Numbered from the stretch's first letter, positions 50,743-60,787 are shown. The stretch is DNA of 64,000 nt from an uncultured Alphaproteobacteria bacterium (GCA_949282205.1 CASDOS010000059.1:70135-134134); one strand, 5' to 3'. The notes: generated from the sequence alone by a model not told the origin. Numbers and translations are program-made.

Positions 50743-51600
50743 AGATGTTTTTTTGACCGGATTACAGAGCCAAGGATACGGTTTCAATTTGCTGTTGAAA
50801 AGCATCCATGTTTTGCCGGTCTTGTCATAACCGAGACAATGAATCGGATAGTCCTGTGAGCGCCAAGCATCTTCAATGACATCCCAATGTTCGCGTCCGC
50901 CGTAAGGATAAAGAATTGCCTGAGCAATTTCGGGGAACATACACAAGAGATACCATGAATGCGTTCCGGCGATTCCGACAGAGTACTTAGCATGTTTGTA
51001 CAGCGGATAGAATAAGCTATGCAAGACATTGCGTATACCAAAAACCATTTTGTTTTCAGTCAGTCCCGGTACATAATCAGCACCAAGTGCAAGCACTTTC
51101 TCAACATCATTCTGGATAGAGAAATGCTGCATCAATACGCGCTTTTCCGAACGTTTTTTCAAGCATTCGAACATTTCCGGAACAAGAGATTGCTCTTCTG
51201 CTGTTTTACCGCATTTCCCGTCAGAAACAAGTTTCTGCGGAATAAAGAAGCCGTAATCACCGCCGACATGATATTCCATGGCTACCTCGTATGTAGGCAC
51301 CAATTTGAATTTGGCGAAGTGATACCATGCTTCATCAGGAATCTTGCCGGATACTAAAGCGGCGACAAAGTCGAAACCATCTTTTTCATACATCTCAATT
51401 TCTTCCCAGTTAATCATACGAATGTTTGCGTAGAAGAACTGGAGTTGATACCAGATGATGAGAGATTTACGAATGAACTCATCCTTTGTTTCCGCAATAG
51501 GGATGATGATAACTTCTTTGTTGTAAGATTTGGCAGCAAGCAGTACGACAATCTCATGTCCGAAATTTGAACGGACGATGAAAAATTTTTTTGTTTCCAT
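50743..51600 (-). CDS. Uncharacterised protein, possibly glycosyltransferase-like
   Basis: About 285 residues starting METKKFFIVRSNFGHEIVVL. Mixed alpha/beta with segments reminiscent of GT-B enzymes (VPEMFECLKKRSEKRVLMQH, YSVGIAGTHSWYLLCMFPEI, DYPIHCLGYDKTGKTWMLF), but no confident family. As sequenced, the frame continues through the terminator and into the antisense of the pump gene to 50473. One extra A in the A7 run near 50748 would end it as NPVKKNIL, so a homopolymer error or mutation is likely. The end coordinate is approximate. Confidence 0.5.
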
Positions 51601-51765
51601 ATAAGAAAAAAATTTTTAAATAATTAAACATAAAGTACGATAACAGGGTACAAAATACCATTTTTTTTGTCACTTTGTCAATAATGTTTTTTAGAATAAA
51701 AAGATTGATAAAAAAAGAGAATATGGTTATATAGAAAGAGATAAAATAAATAAGGGGGAAATCTG

Positions 51766-52395
51766 ATGAAAATAATTTTATATATAGTTTTAGCTGCAAT
51801 AGTTATTGGGGGAATAAGTGGCGGTTTGCATTTATGGAAAGTCGCAAAGAAAAACGCACAAGAAATGGCGCCGTTTGCAGAGCTAAAACCTCAATCGCTG
51901 GATAAGAATAAGAAGATATTGGTGATATATTACAGCCTGACCGGTCACACCCAAGACATAGCCGAACGAATCAAAGCGCAAACAAATGCCGATTTATATG
52001 CGATAGAATTACAAGAACCGCTGCCGAAAGGGGTAAAGGCATATTATGAAATTTGGAAACAATACAAAGACAAGAATTATCCTGAAGTCAAAGGAGATAT
52101 GCCGGATTTAAGCGGATACGATTTAGTGATATTAGGTTCTCCGGTATGGATGTATACGCTATCAACCCCAATGCAAAGTTTCCTAAAAGGCATAGATTTT
52201 AATAAAAAGCCGGTTGCCGTATACAGCACGCAGGGAAGCAACCCCGGAGCATTCTTTGCCGATATGCGGAAAGCAGCAAAAAATGCGAATATCATATCCG
52301 AAATAGAGTTTAACAATTTGCCGAAAAAATACGATGAAGCCGTGAATGCAAAAATCAATCAGTGGTTAGCGCAGACGTTGGCGAAAGTAAAATAA
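51766..52395 (+). CDS. Membrane-anchored flavodoxin-family protein
   Basis: A 209-residue protein. N-terminal helix (IILYIVLAAIVIGGISGGLH), then a flavodoxin fold: FMN phosphate loop YYSLTGHTQDIAERI, YDLVILGSPVWMYTLSTPMQ around the isoalloxazine, VAVYSTQGSNPGAFF. Likely an NAD(P)H-quinone reductase-like or electron-transfer protein facing the periplasm or membrane. The in/out orientation is unclear. GGGGGAA before the ATG. Confidence 0.85.
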   Translation: MKIILYIVLAAIVIGGISGGLHLWKVAKKNAQEMAPFAELKPQSLDKNKKILVIYYSLTGHTQDIAERIKAQTNADLYAIELQEPLPKGVKAYYEIWKQYKDKNYPEVKGDMPDLSGYDLVILGSPVWMYTLSTPMQSFLKGIDFNKKPVAVYSTQGSNPGAFFADMRKAAKNANIISEIEFNNLPKKYDEAVNAKINQWLAQTLAKVK

Positions 52396-52457
52396 ACTTG
52401 ACTTTTAGCCGGAAAGGGGACAAAATACTCCCGTTAAACTATAAAAAATATATAGAT

Positions 52458-52775
52458 ATGAAAAATTTGCTAAAGAAAATCCAACAAAAGCAAGAAGAAA
52501 ATACGCTTTTGTTAGGCAAGAAAGTGTGGGATGATGTAACGAAATCACTTCCCAAAGCCATCGGAGTAATAGAGGATGACACCCCTCGAGTAAAAAAATT
52601 CGCCAAAGCGATAAAGAAGTTGAACAAGAAGTCGCAAAAGGCGGTAAAAAAATGGCTTGAGCAGCAGATTCATGACTTGAATTATTATGCACCGGACTTA
52701 ATGACCGGCAGAGAAGAAGTAGAGTTAATGCGCCAGTTACAAATCTATAATCATCATCTGGAAGCAATCAGTTAA
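52458..52775 (+). CDS. Small basic helical protein
   Basis: About 105 residues (MKNLLKKIQQKQEENTLLLG...). Highly lysine-rich, predicted coiled coil or nucleic-acid binding. Unrecognised. The frame is open upstream into the flavodoxin gene, but the ATG at 52458 is the first sensible start. It lacks a clear Shine-Dalgarno. Ends at a strong terminator. Confidence 0.5.
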   Translation: MKNLLKKIQQKQEENTLLLGKKVWDDVTKSLPKAIGVIEDDTPRVKKFAKAIKKLNKKSQKAVKKWLEQQIHDLNYYAPDLMTGREEVELMRQLQIYNHHLEAIS

Positions 52776-52797
52776 CATTCTCTTAGGTAAAGAAATG

Positions 52798-52827
52798 AAA
52801 ACAGCCCTGTAAAGGGGCTGTTTTTTT
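52798..52827 (+). terminator. Rho-independent terminator
   Basis: AAAACAGCCC with GGGCTGTTTT, 10-bp stem and T-run. Confidence 0.88.
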
Positions 52828-52965
52828 GTGATAACAATGATTTGGAATATAAAAAGACAAACCATACTAAAAAAGCAAAAATTTTAATAGAAATTTAAGT
52901 TGAAAAGTCTAAATTGCAAAACGGAAAAAAGAATATACAAGGAAAAGGAATAAAGAGGCTATATA

Positions 52966-54345
52966 ATGATACAAGACATGACACGCGGCAACGCATTGAA
53001 ATTAATATTATTATTTGCGCTGCCAATATTAATAGGTAATGTGTTTCAACAACTTTATCAATTAGCAGATATATTCATGGTTGGAAGATTGATTGGCGAA
53101 AATGCCTTAGCTGCGGTAGGAGCCTCAGCGCCGATATACTTAACCTTTTTAATAATAGCCTTTAGTTTCACCGGAGGTTTGACGGCGGTAACCGCACAAC
53201 GTTTCGGAGCCGGAGATTATGACGGTGTTCGCCGTTCGGTAACCCATTCATTCAGAGCGAGTCTTGTTTTAAGTATTCTTTTAACGATTGTACTGATAGT
53301 CAGTTTAAAGCGCTTATTGCACATTCTAAATGTTCCGCAAGCGATTTATGACGATTCCTATAAGTTTATTTTGATATTAGGCTTGGCAATGGTACTGATA
53401 GTGGCTTTCAACTTGCTGTCAGGTTTTATCCGTGCTCTTGGAGATAGTAAAACGCCGTTATATTTTTTGATATTCTCATCGGTACTAAATATTGTATTTA
53501 ATTTAATATTGATAAAGTTTTTCCATTTAGGGGTGATTGGCTCGGCAATCGGTACGGTAATAGCCATAAGCATATCCGTTATCTGTTGCGTGTGGTACAT
53601 TAAGAGAAATTATCCGATATTGCACTTAAAAAAAGAAGATTGGCGTTATAATGGCGAATTTATGCGTGAACATTTAAATATAGCGATACCGATGTCGATA
53701 CAATTTTCGATATTGTCATTAAGTATCATGGTCATCCAGTCGGTATGTAATTCGTTTGGCGAGAAGATAATTGTAGGTTTTACGATAGCGTTAAGAATCG
53801 AGCAATTAGCAACGCAACCGTTAATGGCGATAGGTTTGGCAATGGCTACGTTTGTGGCGCAAAACTATGGAGCGGGCAAAGTATCAAGAATACGCGATGC
53901 GGTAAAAAAGACCTGTTTAACCTCGTTTACGATAAGTATCATCATGAGTGCTTTAATATTTTTCTTCGGGACACATTTGATAGGCAGTTTTTTGGACCAT
54001 GCCGATCCGTTTATTGTAAAGATAGGTGTATCATATTTAGGCATTAGTATCATGTTTTATGTTTTCTTAGGTTTAATTTTCATCTTTAAGAACACATTAC
54101 AAAGTATGGGGAAACCGATGTTTCCGGTATTATCGGGTTTTGTGGAATTAGGAATAAGAATATACGCGGCCATATATTTAGCCAGCAAAATCGGTTATGA
54201 AGGGATATATTACGCCGGTCCGTTAGCATGGGTAGGCGGAGCGACGGTTGTTTTGATAGGGTATTATATCAACATATATCGTCGCAAAGAAAGCGATTTG
54301 AAAAAAGAATATCGCGAGATGTATAAGAAGATGAAAATGGCGTAA
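52966..54345 (+). CDS. MATE-family efflux transporter
   Basis: A 459-residue inner-membrane antiporter with 12 predicted helices in two homologous halves. LALPILIGNVFQQLYQLADI-type start (here LILLFALPILIGNVFQQLYQ), LADIFMVGRLIGENALAAVG, FIRALGDSKTPL and FKNTLQSMGKPMFPVLSG are typical of the DinF/MepA branch. Exports drugs or metabolites using Na+ or H+. Substrate not predictable. Own unit. Confidence 0.93.
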   Translation: MIQDMTRGNALKLILLFALPILIGNVFQQLYQLADIFMVGRLIGENALAAVGASAPIYLTFLIIAFSFTGGLTAVTAQRFGAGDYDGVRRSVTHSFRASLVLSILLTIVLIVSLKRLLHILNVPQAIYDDSYKFILILGLAMVLIVAFNLLSGFIRALGDSKTPLYFLIFSSVLNIVFNLILIKFFHLGVIGSAIGTVIAISISVICCVWYIKRNYPILHLKKEDWRYNGEFMREHLNIAIPMSIQFSILSLSIMVIQSVCNSFGEKIIVGFTIALRIEQLATQPLMAIGLAMATFVAQNYGAGKVSRIRDAVKKTCLTSFTISIIMSALIFFFGTHLIGSFLDHADPFIVKIGVSYLGISIMFYVFLGLIFIFKNTLQSMGKPMFPVLSGFVELGIRIYAAIYLASKIGYEGIYYAGPLAWVGGATVVLIGYYINIYRRKESDLKKEYREMYKKMKMA

Positions 54346-54355
54346 GGGAAAAGAA

Positions 54356-54382
54356 AAGGCGGGAACATAAAGTTTCCGCCTT
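54356..54382. terminator. Bidirectional terminator between convergent genes
   Basis: An 11-pair stem AAGGCGGGAAC/GTTTCCGCCTT with one G-T. The better T-run is on the minus strand. Confidence 0.8.
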
Positions 54383-54398
54383 AAGATTGAAGCAACCA

Positions 54399-55106
54399 TC
54401 AAAAATCCAGAAGTCCGTCTGCACGCAAATGACGAATAATTTCGGGTCTGACCTTAAGAGAATTAACCGTTAAGAGGAGTAATTCATGTTTTTCGTCAGC
54501 ATCAATATCCGTTCTTTGGGCTAAATTTTTGAGATGTTTGTAAGTAACATAACCATGATTACCGCAAATACTGCCGACTTTAGAGAGATATTTGCGAATA
54601 ACATCAGGATCAGCGACGTTAAACATGGCATTAGCCTGTAGGAAAGAAATCGGAACAAAGTTTTTAGAATGCCAATCGACCAAGTAATTCATAACCTCTT
54701 TTGAAGCGTTTTCAAAAACAATGACTGTAAAATAAACTTTAGAAGAAAGATCCCAAAGTTTATTAGTTTTTTCGCGCAAAAATTTGGCCAATTCCAAGTC
54801 TTTAGCAATATAAGCCAAAATCTCCTTTTCCTCATCACAAGAGGGATAGGTTTTGAATTTATGTATCGGAGAAGAATAATAGATCATAATATACTTATCA
54901 GCTATATTTTCTCCAGTAGCCACCAAGGGATAAAGAGCATTAAAATACCCATAATCCAACAAGCAAGTAAGCGCCTCAACATTAGAAGATTGTTTAATTT
55001 CACTTCGGTGCTCTCGTACAAAAGTTGCACGTTGCGTCCAATTTAATTTTTTGAAAAAAGCGCCAAAATCTTGACCACTGATTTCATTTAACACAATATT
55101 TTCCAT
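54399..55106 (-). CDS. Uncharacterised helical-repeat protein
   Basis: About 235 residues (MENIVLNEISGQDFGAFFKK...). All helical, with HEAT-like short helices (VEALTCLLDYGYFNALYPLV, NVADPDVIRKYLSKVG). No signal or catalytic motif. Start at ATG 55106 or at ATG 55124. Function unknown. Precedes nothing on its strand, ends at the shared terminator. Confidence 0.6.
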   Translation of the reverse strand: MENIVLNEISGQDFGAFFKKLNWTQRATFVREHRSEIKQSSNVEALTCLLDYGYFNALYPLVATGENIADKYIMIYYSSPIHKFKTYPSCDEEKEILAYIAKDLELAKFLREKTNKLWDLSSKVYFTVIVFENASKEVMNYLVDWHSKNFVPISFLQANAMFNVADPDVIRKYLSKVGSICGNHGYVTYKHLKNLAQRTDIDADEKHELLLLTVNSLKVRPEIIRHLRADGLLDF

Positions 55107-55184
55107 AAACTTAAAATTTAACATCTCAAGTATAAGCAGGAAAGATATACAAAGTCAAGTATTTTGTCTAAAAAATAAAAAAAT

Positions 55185-55625
55185 TTAAGATTTGAACTTA
55201 GCCGCTTCGGTTCGAGCCAACTCGTCGCATCGTTCATTTTCAGGGTGTCCGGCATGACCTTTCACCCAAACCCAGCGAATTTCATGTTTAGAAGTTAATT
55301 CATCAAGTTTTTGCCAAAGTTCAACATTTTTGACGGGAGCTTTTTTGTTGGCGGTTTTCCAATCGGATTTTTTCCAAGTCCAAATCCATTTTTCGATTCC
55401 GTCCATAACATATCTGCTATCGGTATATAGGGTAATGTTGCAAGGTTCTTTGAGTGCGGAGAGAGCAGAAATAACGGCTGTTAATTCCATACGATTATTA
55501 GTTGTTTCGGGTTCTCCGCCGGAGAGTTCCTTTTCGACTTGATTATAGCGAAGAATAGCGCCCCAACCACCTGCGCCTGGATTACCGGAACAAGCACCGT
55601 CTGTAAAAATTTCCACTCTTTTCAT
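55185..55625 (-). CDS. rnhA: Ribonuclease HI
   Basis: A 146-residue enzyme that degrades the RNA strand of RNA-DNA hybrids. Catalytic residues present: [11 protein letters not shown] (Asp), [10 protein letters not shown] (Glu), [10 protein letters not shown] (Asp) and the C-terminal NERCDELA (Asp). The basic protrusion [15 protein letters not shown] is retained, as in E. coli. 18 bp downstream of the AlbA_2 gene on the same strand. Confidence 0.97.
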   Translation of the reverse strand: MKRVEIFTDGACSGNPGAGGWGAILRYNQVEKELSGGEPETTNNRMELTAVISALSALKEPCNITLYTDSRYVMDGIEKWIWTWKKSDWKTANKKAPVKNVELWQKLDELTSKHEIRWVWVKGHAGHPENERCDELARTEAAKFKS

Positions 55626-55643
55626 ATTAACGCTCCCGAAAGA

Positions 55644-56708
55644 TTATTCGCTTTTAAGATAGCAAGAGAAAAACTCATTAGTTAAGATTTCCAAATTAGC
55701 ATTTTTTTTAAAAGTTTGCGCCACAAAGGAGCGTAAATCGTTTTTGGAAATAAAGATACGGAAACTCTTGGGTGTCGCGTCTTCAGCACCGATAACACCG
55801 TCCATTAAAAAATCTTCTGTAATATCATCGGTAAAACGAATTTCGGCTTTTGCGCAAGAGAAGAGAGCGCGAGGCGGAACACGCATTTCCATCGGAGTAA
55901 TAAGGTTGATGGAGTTATTTTCGGCAGCTAAATTTTCAAGTTGACTATCATAATAGAAAGAAACTTTGGTATGATCGCCGCCCAACAATAAAGTGTTGCA
56001 AGAAAGATAGACTTCTTTGGCAATAGCGTTGGAATTATTCTGCGCCAAGAGTGAAAATCTGATTTTAAGATAACTTTCTTTTTTTTTACTGGGCTTGGAA
56101 GGGGCAAAAAAGTCATCATCGCCTTCTTTACCGACTTCCAAAGATTTATCATCAATGACCAACTCGATATTCGGTTGCGGACGTTTACCGAACATTCCGG
56201 CAATAACGGCATAAGGGGCAGGGACGTTGTTAGAGCCGGAACGAATATAAATCTGACTGCCTGTTGTAGTCATAAGCGGAGCAATGTCGGATTTAGGGAT
56301 ATAAGTCGCCACAAAACCGTCGCCGTTAGTGTCGCAACTGATAATATGATTGCGAACCTTGTTGTGAGAAGGAATGGTACATCCGGATATGGCGTTTTCG
56401 AGCCAGCTCAAGAAACGATGTACATTTTTGACTTTAACTTTAGCCTGAGCGACATCTCCCAACTCTAAATCACGAGAACATTCGACGCCCCAAACCAAAA
56501 CACCGCCTTCGGAATTACCGAAAGCCGAGATAGCTTTACCGAGGTTGCGTCTGTCATTAGGATGGAGAGAGCGCATGGATTTACCGTCAGAAACGGCCTG
56601 TTTGAAATCCAAAAACAATTCTTCGGTTTGTCTGCTCAAGATAAAATCGTCAATAGCATCTTCTCCGAAATAGATAAGTTTTTCAAAAATATCTTCCGCA
56701 CGCGACAT
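55644..56708 (-). CDS. AlbA_2/Schlafen-type putative DNA-binding protein
   Basis: About 354 residues from ATG 56708 (GGAGAG upstream). The N-terminal domain (TEELFLDFKQA, GKAISAFGNSEGGVLVWGVE, IPKSDIAPLMTTTGSQIYIR) is the AlbA_2 fold, used for nucleic-acid binding or as the core of Schlafen nucleases. In this protein the ExDFK residues are kept. The C-terminal half is beta-rich and unrecognised. Possibly regulatory. Between lemA and rnhA. Confidence 0.75.
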   Translation of the reverse strand: MSRAEDIFEKLIYFGEDAIDDFILSRQTEELFLDFKQAVSDGKSMRSLHPNDRRNLGKAISAFGNSEGGVLVWGVECSRDLELGDVAQAKVKVKNVHRFLSWLENAISGCTIPSHNKVRNHIISCDTNGDGFVATYIPKSDIAPLMTTTGSQIYIRSGSNNVPAPYAVIAGMFGKRPQPNIELVIDDKSLEVGKEGDDDFFAPSKPSKKKESYLKIRFSLLAQNNSNAIAKEVYLSCNTLLLGGDHTKVSFYYDSQLENLAAENNSINLITPMEMRVPPRALFSCAKAEIRFTDDITEDFLMDGVIGAEDATPKSFRIFISKNDLRSFVAQTFKKNANLEILTNEFFSCYLKSE

Positions 56709-56738
56709 AGCACACACTCTCCAAGACAAAAAGCAAGA

Positions 56739-57296
56739 TTAATTAAAATAATCGCTGACATTAATTTCCGCTTTAGCTTGATCTTCAGCCTCAAAGAACG
56801 GATATTCATCTTTTAATCCCATCAAAGCGGCGATTAAAGAAGAAGGGAAGATTTCCAAAGCATTTTTGTAGTCTTTAACAGCGGAGTTATAGAAGCGTCT
56901 GGAAGCAGCGATATGTTCTTCCACATCGCTCATTCCCTGCATAGCGGCAATCATGGTCGCATCGGATTTAAGTTCGGGATAATTTTCGGCCGTCAGTTTA
57001 AACTGTTTCATCGCTTCAGAAAGCATATTATCGGCTTTAAATTTATCGGCATAACTGTCCGCAGACATAGCTTTTTCGCGAAGTTCCGTTACTTTCATAA
57101 AGACATCGCGTTCATGTTCCATAAATTTCGCGGCGGACTTTAAGAGATTAGGGATTAAATCGTAACGTTTTTTAAGTTGCACATCAATACCCGCCGCAGC
57201 TTCTTTAAGGTTATTTTTCTTTTTAATCAAAGAAACATAGACCAAATACAACGCCAACAAGAGCCCGCCGGCCAAACAATACCATAAAACAGACAT
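56739..57296 (-). CDS. lemA: LemA family protein
   Basis: A 185-residue protein. N-terminal helix (VLWYCLAGGLLLALYLVYVS) anchors it with the four-helix LemA domain outside or in the cytosol: KEAAAGIDVQLKKRYDLIPN, LLKSAAKFMEHE, and RRFYNSAVKDYKNALEIFPS are diagnostic. Function not settled in bacteria. Single-gene transcription looks possible. Confidence 0.92.
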   Translation of the reverse strand: MSVLWYCLAGGLLLALYLVYVSLIKKKNNLKEAAAGIDVQLKKRYDLIPNLLKSAAKFMEHERDVFMKVTELREKAMSADSYADKFKADNMLSEAMKQFKLTAENYPELKSDATMIAAMQGMSDVEEHIAASRRFYNSAVKDYKNALEIFPSSLIAALMGLKDEYPFFEAEDQAKAEINVSDYFN

Positions 57297-57448
57297 AAAA
57301 TTTTCTCCTTAAAGCTAATAATTTTGCAATAAATTTAATTGTAAAGTAGTTAAAAAGCCGTAAAGAGATAAAGAAGATTCTCTGAAGACACAACTTGCGA
57401 AATAAAAAAATAGCGTTTATATGATAAGGAAGAAGAAAAGGAGGCAAA

Positions 57449-57658
57449 ATGGAAAACAGCGAACAAAGATTTATAGATATAGAGATGGCGTTATCGAATT
57501 TGGAAAGAATGGTGGACGATTTGAATGATGTTATCATCAAACAAGGTAAGGATATAGCTTTTTTACAGAAACAGAATCACTATTTGACCGAAGCGATAAG
57601 GAACACGCAAAGCGTAGTAAAACCATTGGAAGAAGAAACGCCGCCACCGCATTACTAG
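57449..57658 (+). CDS. slyX: SlyX family protein
   Basis: A 69-residue coiled-coil protein with SlyX pattern: RFIDIEMALSNLERMVDDLN, IIKQGKDIAFLQKQNHYLTE and the Pro-rich end EEETPPPHY. AGGAGG upstream of ATG. Role unknown in general (named from E. coli slyX). Confidence 0.9.
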   Translation: MENSEQRFIDIEMALSNLERMVDDLNDVIIKQGKDIAFLQKQNHYLTEAIRNTQSVVKPLEEETPPPHY

Positions 57659-58211
57659 TTAGAATTATCGCCCTGGAAAATCATTTTCAAAAGAAACTTT
57701 TTGCGTCCGATGTGTGGAAAAGGTCAAAAAAAACGCGCTGAAATGCGCCGTTTTGAAGTGAAAAAAGCAAGTAGCTAAAGAAAGAAAAAAGTAAGTTTTG
57801 AAAAAGTTAAAGTAAAACATAAACTTAAAAGAATAATAGTCTGAAATAAAAGCGTCTTTCAAATCAAAGCAGGGAAGACTGTCATCCGAAAGACGCCTGA
57901 ATTTTTGCAATTAGCCGGCATTCTGATCAGAATTTTTTTCTAATAATAACAATAAAACCATCGGGCAATTCGTGATTGTCATTTTCTGCCATGGCAAGAA
58001 TATAATTGGCCTAATGATATATTCACCATACGCATTTCAAAATGCTCTCACCTTATTTATGCTAACAGAGAGAAACAAAGCATAAATATCCGCGAAATAA
58101 AAAAACTTTTCAATCAATAACTACATATATATATAATAGACTTAACAAACCACTTGAAAAGTAGAATAAATAAAGTCCTGATACAATAGATTTTTGTGTT
58201 TGTTCACAAGA
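57659..58211. other. Gene-free stretch with a minus-strand terminator
   Basis: AT-rich. Near 57728-57755 an imperfect hairpin (AACGCGC/GCGCCGTT) probably ends slyX. GCGTCTTTC (57852-57860) pairs with GAAAGACGC (57888-57896) and a minus-strand T-run follows: a terminator 315 bp past the nearest minus-strand gene. A 21-codon frame (MAENDNHELPDGF...) lies between without a ribosome binding site. An unannotated small RNA is possible. Confidence 0.45.
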
Positions 58212-59963
58212 TTATTTTGCTTTAAACAGGAAACCGTCGACGGGGTGAGAGTTTTCTTGGCGCAGAACCAAGGGAAAAGCCTGAATTTCTTTAAAACCAA
58301 GCTGTTGAAGCAGATTTTGAACATACGAGCATTTATGTTTATAACGTCCGGTTGGGGAGAGGTAAAAATCAACATTTCTGTCTTCTTCTGCTGCTTCGAT
58401 TGAGAACCAAACTTCGGATTTTTTGAGTAAACGAAGCACTTCTTCCAGATTCCCGAAATAGCAAAACACATCACAAGCAAGAACGACGGAAAAGCTTTTA
58501 AGATTTTTCGATTCTTGTAGAAAAGATAAAATATCCTGACAAACAAGTTTTTGATAAAGATTTTTTTCACGAGCAATTTCAATCATTTGCGAAGAAATAT
58601 CGACACCGATAAAATTAGTATTGTCATTTTTAAGTTTTTCGGCAACCAAGCCGGTTCCGCTGCCTAAATCAAGAACAGTACCGGAGAGTTGACCGTAATG
58701 TTGAGCAAAACAATCAATAATTTGCGGATTAAGATGAGTGATAACGTCGTCATAAGTTTCTGCAAAAGCATCAAAAAGTTGTTTAGCGTAGTCTTTGTCA
58801 TCGTTTGCTGAAGCTGAAACACCTGAAATAGCCGCAAAGATTCGTTTGGAAAAAATATTATCGGGTTCAATTTTCTGCCAATTATCGGCAATTTTGAGAG
58901 CCAACTCGGCATTTTGCGCATAAAGTTCGGAGAGCGTTTCCATAATATTGATGGCAAACTCTTTTTTTTCGGGACAACGTTGATGCGCATTAAACATCAA
59001 GCCGAGCGCTTCCTCATATTCACCGACTTCTTTGAGAATAAGAGCGAGATTATAGCTGATTTCGGGTTTTTCGGGTTCAAGTTGCACAGCCAAGCGATAT
59101 TGTTCGAGCGCTTCCGCCAAGCGTTTTTGGCGATAGAGTAAAATACCGTAATTAAGATGCGCACCGGCAATATCTCGTGTCAGATTAAAACTTTTTTTAT
59201 AATAAAGTTCTGCTTTGTCGAGTTCGTTTGTCTGCAAAGAAACATCGGCAACACCCAAGACTGCCTCAACCGAATTTTCATCAAGATTCAAAACCTTATA
59301 ATACAATTGTAAAGCCTCGGAAAAATTCTCGGCTGATTTGCACACTTTAGCCAAATTAAGCAAAGCGGAAGTATGAAAAGGGTGGTGAGCAACCGCTTGT
59401 CGTAAATATTTCTCTTTATCGGGAAGATTATCGCAGCAAGCCGCCGCCAAAAGGTTTGCCTGCAAATCATCGGGTTGTTCATCGGCAAGTTTAAGAAGAG
59501 TGTTTTTATCGTTGGTATAAAAGCATAAATTAGCGCATGCTTCGTTGTAGTCATTATCAATATCAAGAGCCCGACAAAAACTTTTAACAGCATTTGAGTG
59601 TTCGGAAAGTTCTTCTTGCGTAAGTCCTAAAAAATTCCAAGCCTCTTTGAAGTCCGGCTGTAAATGAACTGCTTTTTGCAAGGCTTCCAGAGCCTCACGA
59701 TATTTATGGAGCGCCCGATAGGTCAAACCCAAGTTAAAGTAATGCGGAGCAAATGGGGTAGGCGCGTATGTAATGGCGGATAAAAAAGCGTTAAGAGCTT
59801 GTTCGTTATTACCTTTGGCCTGAGCGATAAGCCCAAGCAAATTCCATATATCGGAATTTTGCGGCATCACTTCCAAGAGTTTCAGATAGATATTTTCGGC
59901 TTCGTTGAGTGCGCCGTTATTTTGTAACTCGACTGCTTTCTGAAACATTAAATCATACGACAT
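58212..59963 (-). CDS. TPR-repeat protein with C-terminal SAM methyltransferase
   Basis: A 583-residue protein. Residues 1-340 hold about nine tetratricopeptide repeats (AENIYLKLLEVMPQNSDIWN, REALEALQKAVHLQPDFKEA and similar). From about 410 a class I methyltransferase follows: VLDLGSGTGLVAEKLK, NFIGVDISSQMIEIAR, VLACDVFCYFGNLEEVL. The type occurs in alphaproteobacterial small-molecule or glycan modification, with the TPR part positioning substrate. Acceptor unknown. Starts 22 bp after the hydrolase stop, an operon. Confidence 0.88.
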   Translation of the reverse strand: MSYDLMFQKAVELQNNGALNEAENIYLKLLEVMPQNSDIWNLLGLIAQAKGNNEQALNAFLSAITYAPTPFAPHYFNLGLTYRALHKYREALEALQKAVHLQPDFKEAWNFLGLTQEELSEHSNAVKSFCRALDIDNDYNEACANLCFYTNDKNTLLKLADEQPDDLQANLLAAACCDNLPDKEKYLRQAVAHHPFHTSALLNLAKVCKSAENFSEALQLYYKVLNLDENSVEAVLGVADVSLQTNELDKAELYYKKSFNLTRDIAGAHLNYGILLYRQKRLAEALEQYRLAVQLEPEKPEISYNLALILKEVGEYEEALGLMFNAHQRCPEKKEFAINIMETLSELYAQNAELALKIADNWQKIEPDNIFSKRIFAAISGVSASANDDKDYAKQLFDAFAETYDDVITHLNPQIIDCFAQHYGQLSGTVLDLGSGTGLVAEKLKNDNTNFIGVDISSQMIEIAREKNLYQKLVCQDILSFLQESKNLKSFSVVLACDVFCYFGNLEEVLRLLKKSEVWFSIEAAEEDRNVDFYLSPTGRYKHKCSYVQNLLQQLGFKEIQAFPLVLRQENSHPVDGFLFKAK

Positions 59964-59985
59964 TACAACTCCTTAAATAAGAAAA

Positions 59986-60741
59986 TTAAAGTAAAAAATC
60001 ATCTAAGTTACGTCGAATTTCCAGCAAATCTTCATCAGCGCCTAAACGGTGATTACTATTTTTGAGTAATATAACTTTAACATCGTCGCTCGCAATTTTT
60101 TGCGCGATAAGCGGCGCCGTTTGCCATTCAAGAGAAGCGTCTTTCATCCCTTGAATTAATCGCACTTTACCCGAAAAAGGAATGACATCTTTGTCAAGTA
60201 ACAGATTTTCTTCGGCCGATTCAATCATTTCTTTAGTGATAACATAAGTAAAATCGTTGGTAGGAAAGGTGATTTTGCCGTCACGATTAAGAATTTGCAG
60301 GTGCTCTGGTTTAAAGTAGTTTTCAAAATATTTTTTCAAGAAGTCAGGAGCGGCGGCAAGTCCGAGAAAACCTTTAACTTTCTCCGGAAATTGAATAGCC
60401 GCTAACAAGCCGAGCCATCCGCCCAAAGAAGACCCTGCCAAAACGACATCGCCTTCGACAATATCGTTTACAATTTCAAAAATCTGGTTTTTATAAGTAT
60501 TTATGGTCGTTTCCTCAAATTTTGCGCTATCGGTGCCGTGTCCCGCAATCTCATAGCGGAAGAATCCCATGCCGTTTTCAATACACCACTTTTTAATTTC
60601 CTCGGGCTTGCGTCCGTAAGGGTCGGAACAAAAACCATGTGCATAAACCAACGTAAAACTTTGAGTTTTAGAGGTACTGGGCTTAATGTATTCACACTTG
60701 GTAGAGTGTCCGCATTTGAAAGAATAAAAAGAATCAGACAT
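59986..60741 (-). CDS. Alpha/beta hydrolase (esterase-like)
   Basis: A 251-residue cytosolic enzyme. Motifs: YAHGFCSDPYG (oxyanion), GHGTDS, AGSSLGGWLGLL with nucleophile Ser, MKDASLEW (Asp) and NSNHRLGAD (His). Resembles YcfP/palmitoyl-thioesterase-like hydrolases of proteobacteria. Substrate unknown. Same strand and tight spacing with the TPR methyltransferase. Confidence 0.85.
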   Translation of the reverse strand: MSDSFYSFKCGHSTKCEYIKPSTSKTQSFTLVYAHGFCSDPYGRKPEEIKKWCIENGMGFFRYEIAGHGTDSAKFEETTINTYKNQIFEIVNDIVEGDVVLAGSSLGGWLGLLAAIQFPEKVKGFLGLAAAPDFLKKYFENYFKPEHLQILNRDGKITFPTNDFTYVITKEMIESAEENLLLDKDVIPFSGKVRLIQGMKDASLEWQTAPLIAQKIASDDVKVILLKNSNHRLGADEDLLEIRRNLDDFLL

Positions 60742-60787
60742 AAAAACCTCGTTAAAAAGATTGATTTAAGAAGGATATATACTGCAA

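Noticed and set aside
58142..58582. 146-codon minus-strand frame overlapping the TPR methyltransferase end
   Set aside because: Out-of-frame shadow of the methyltransferase domain with no supporting features.
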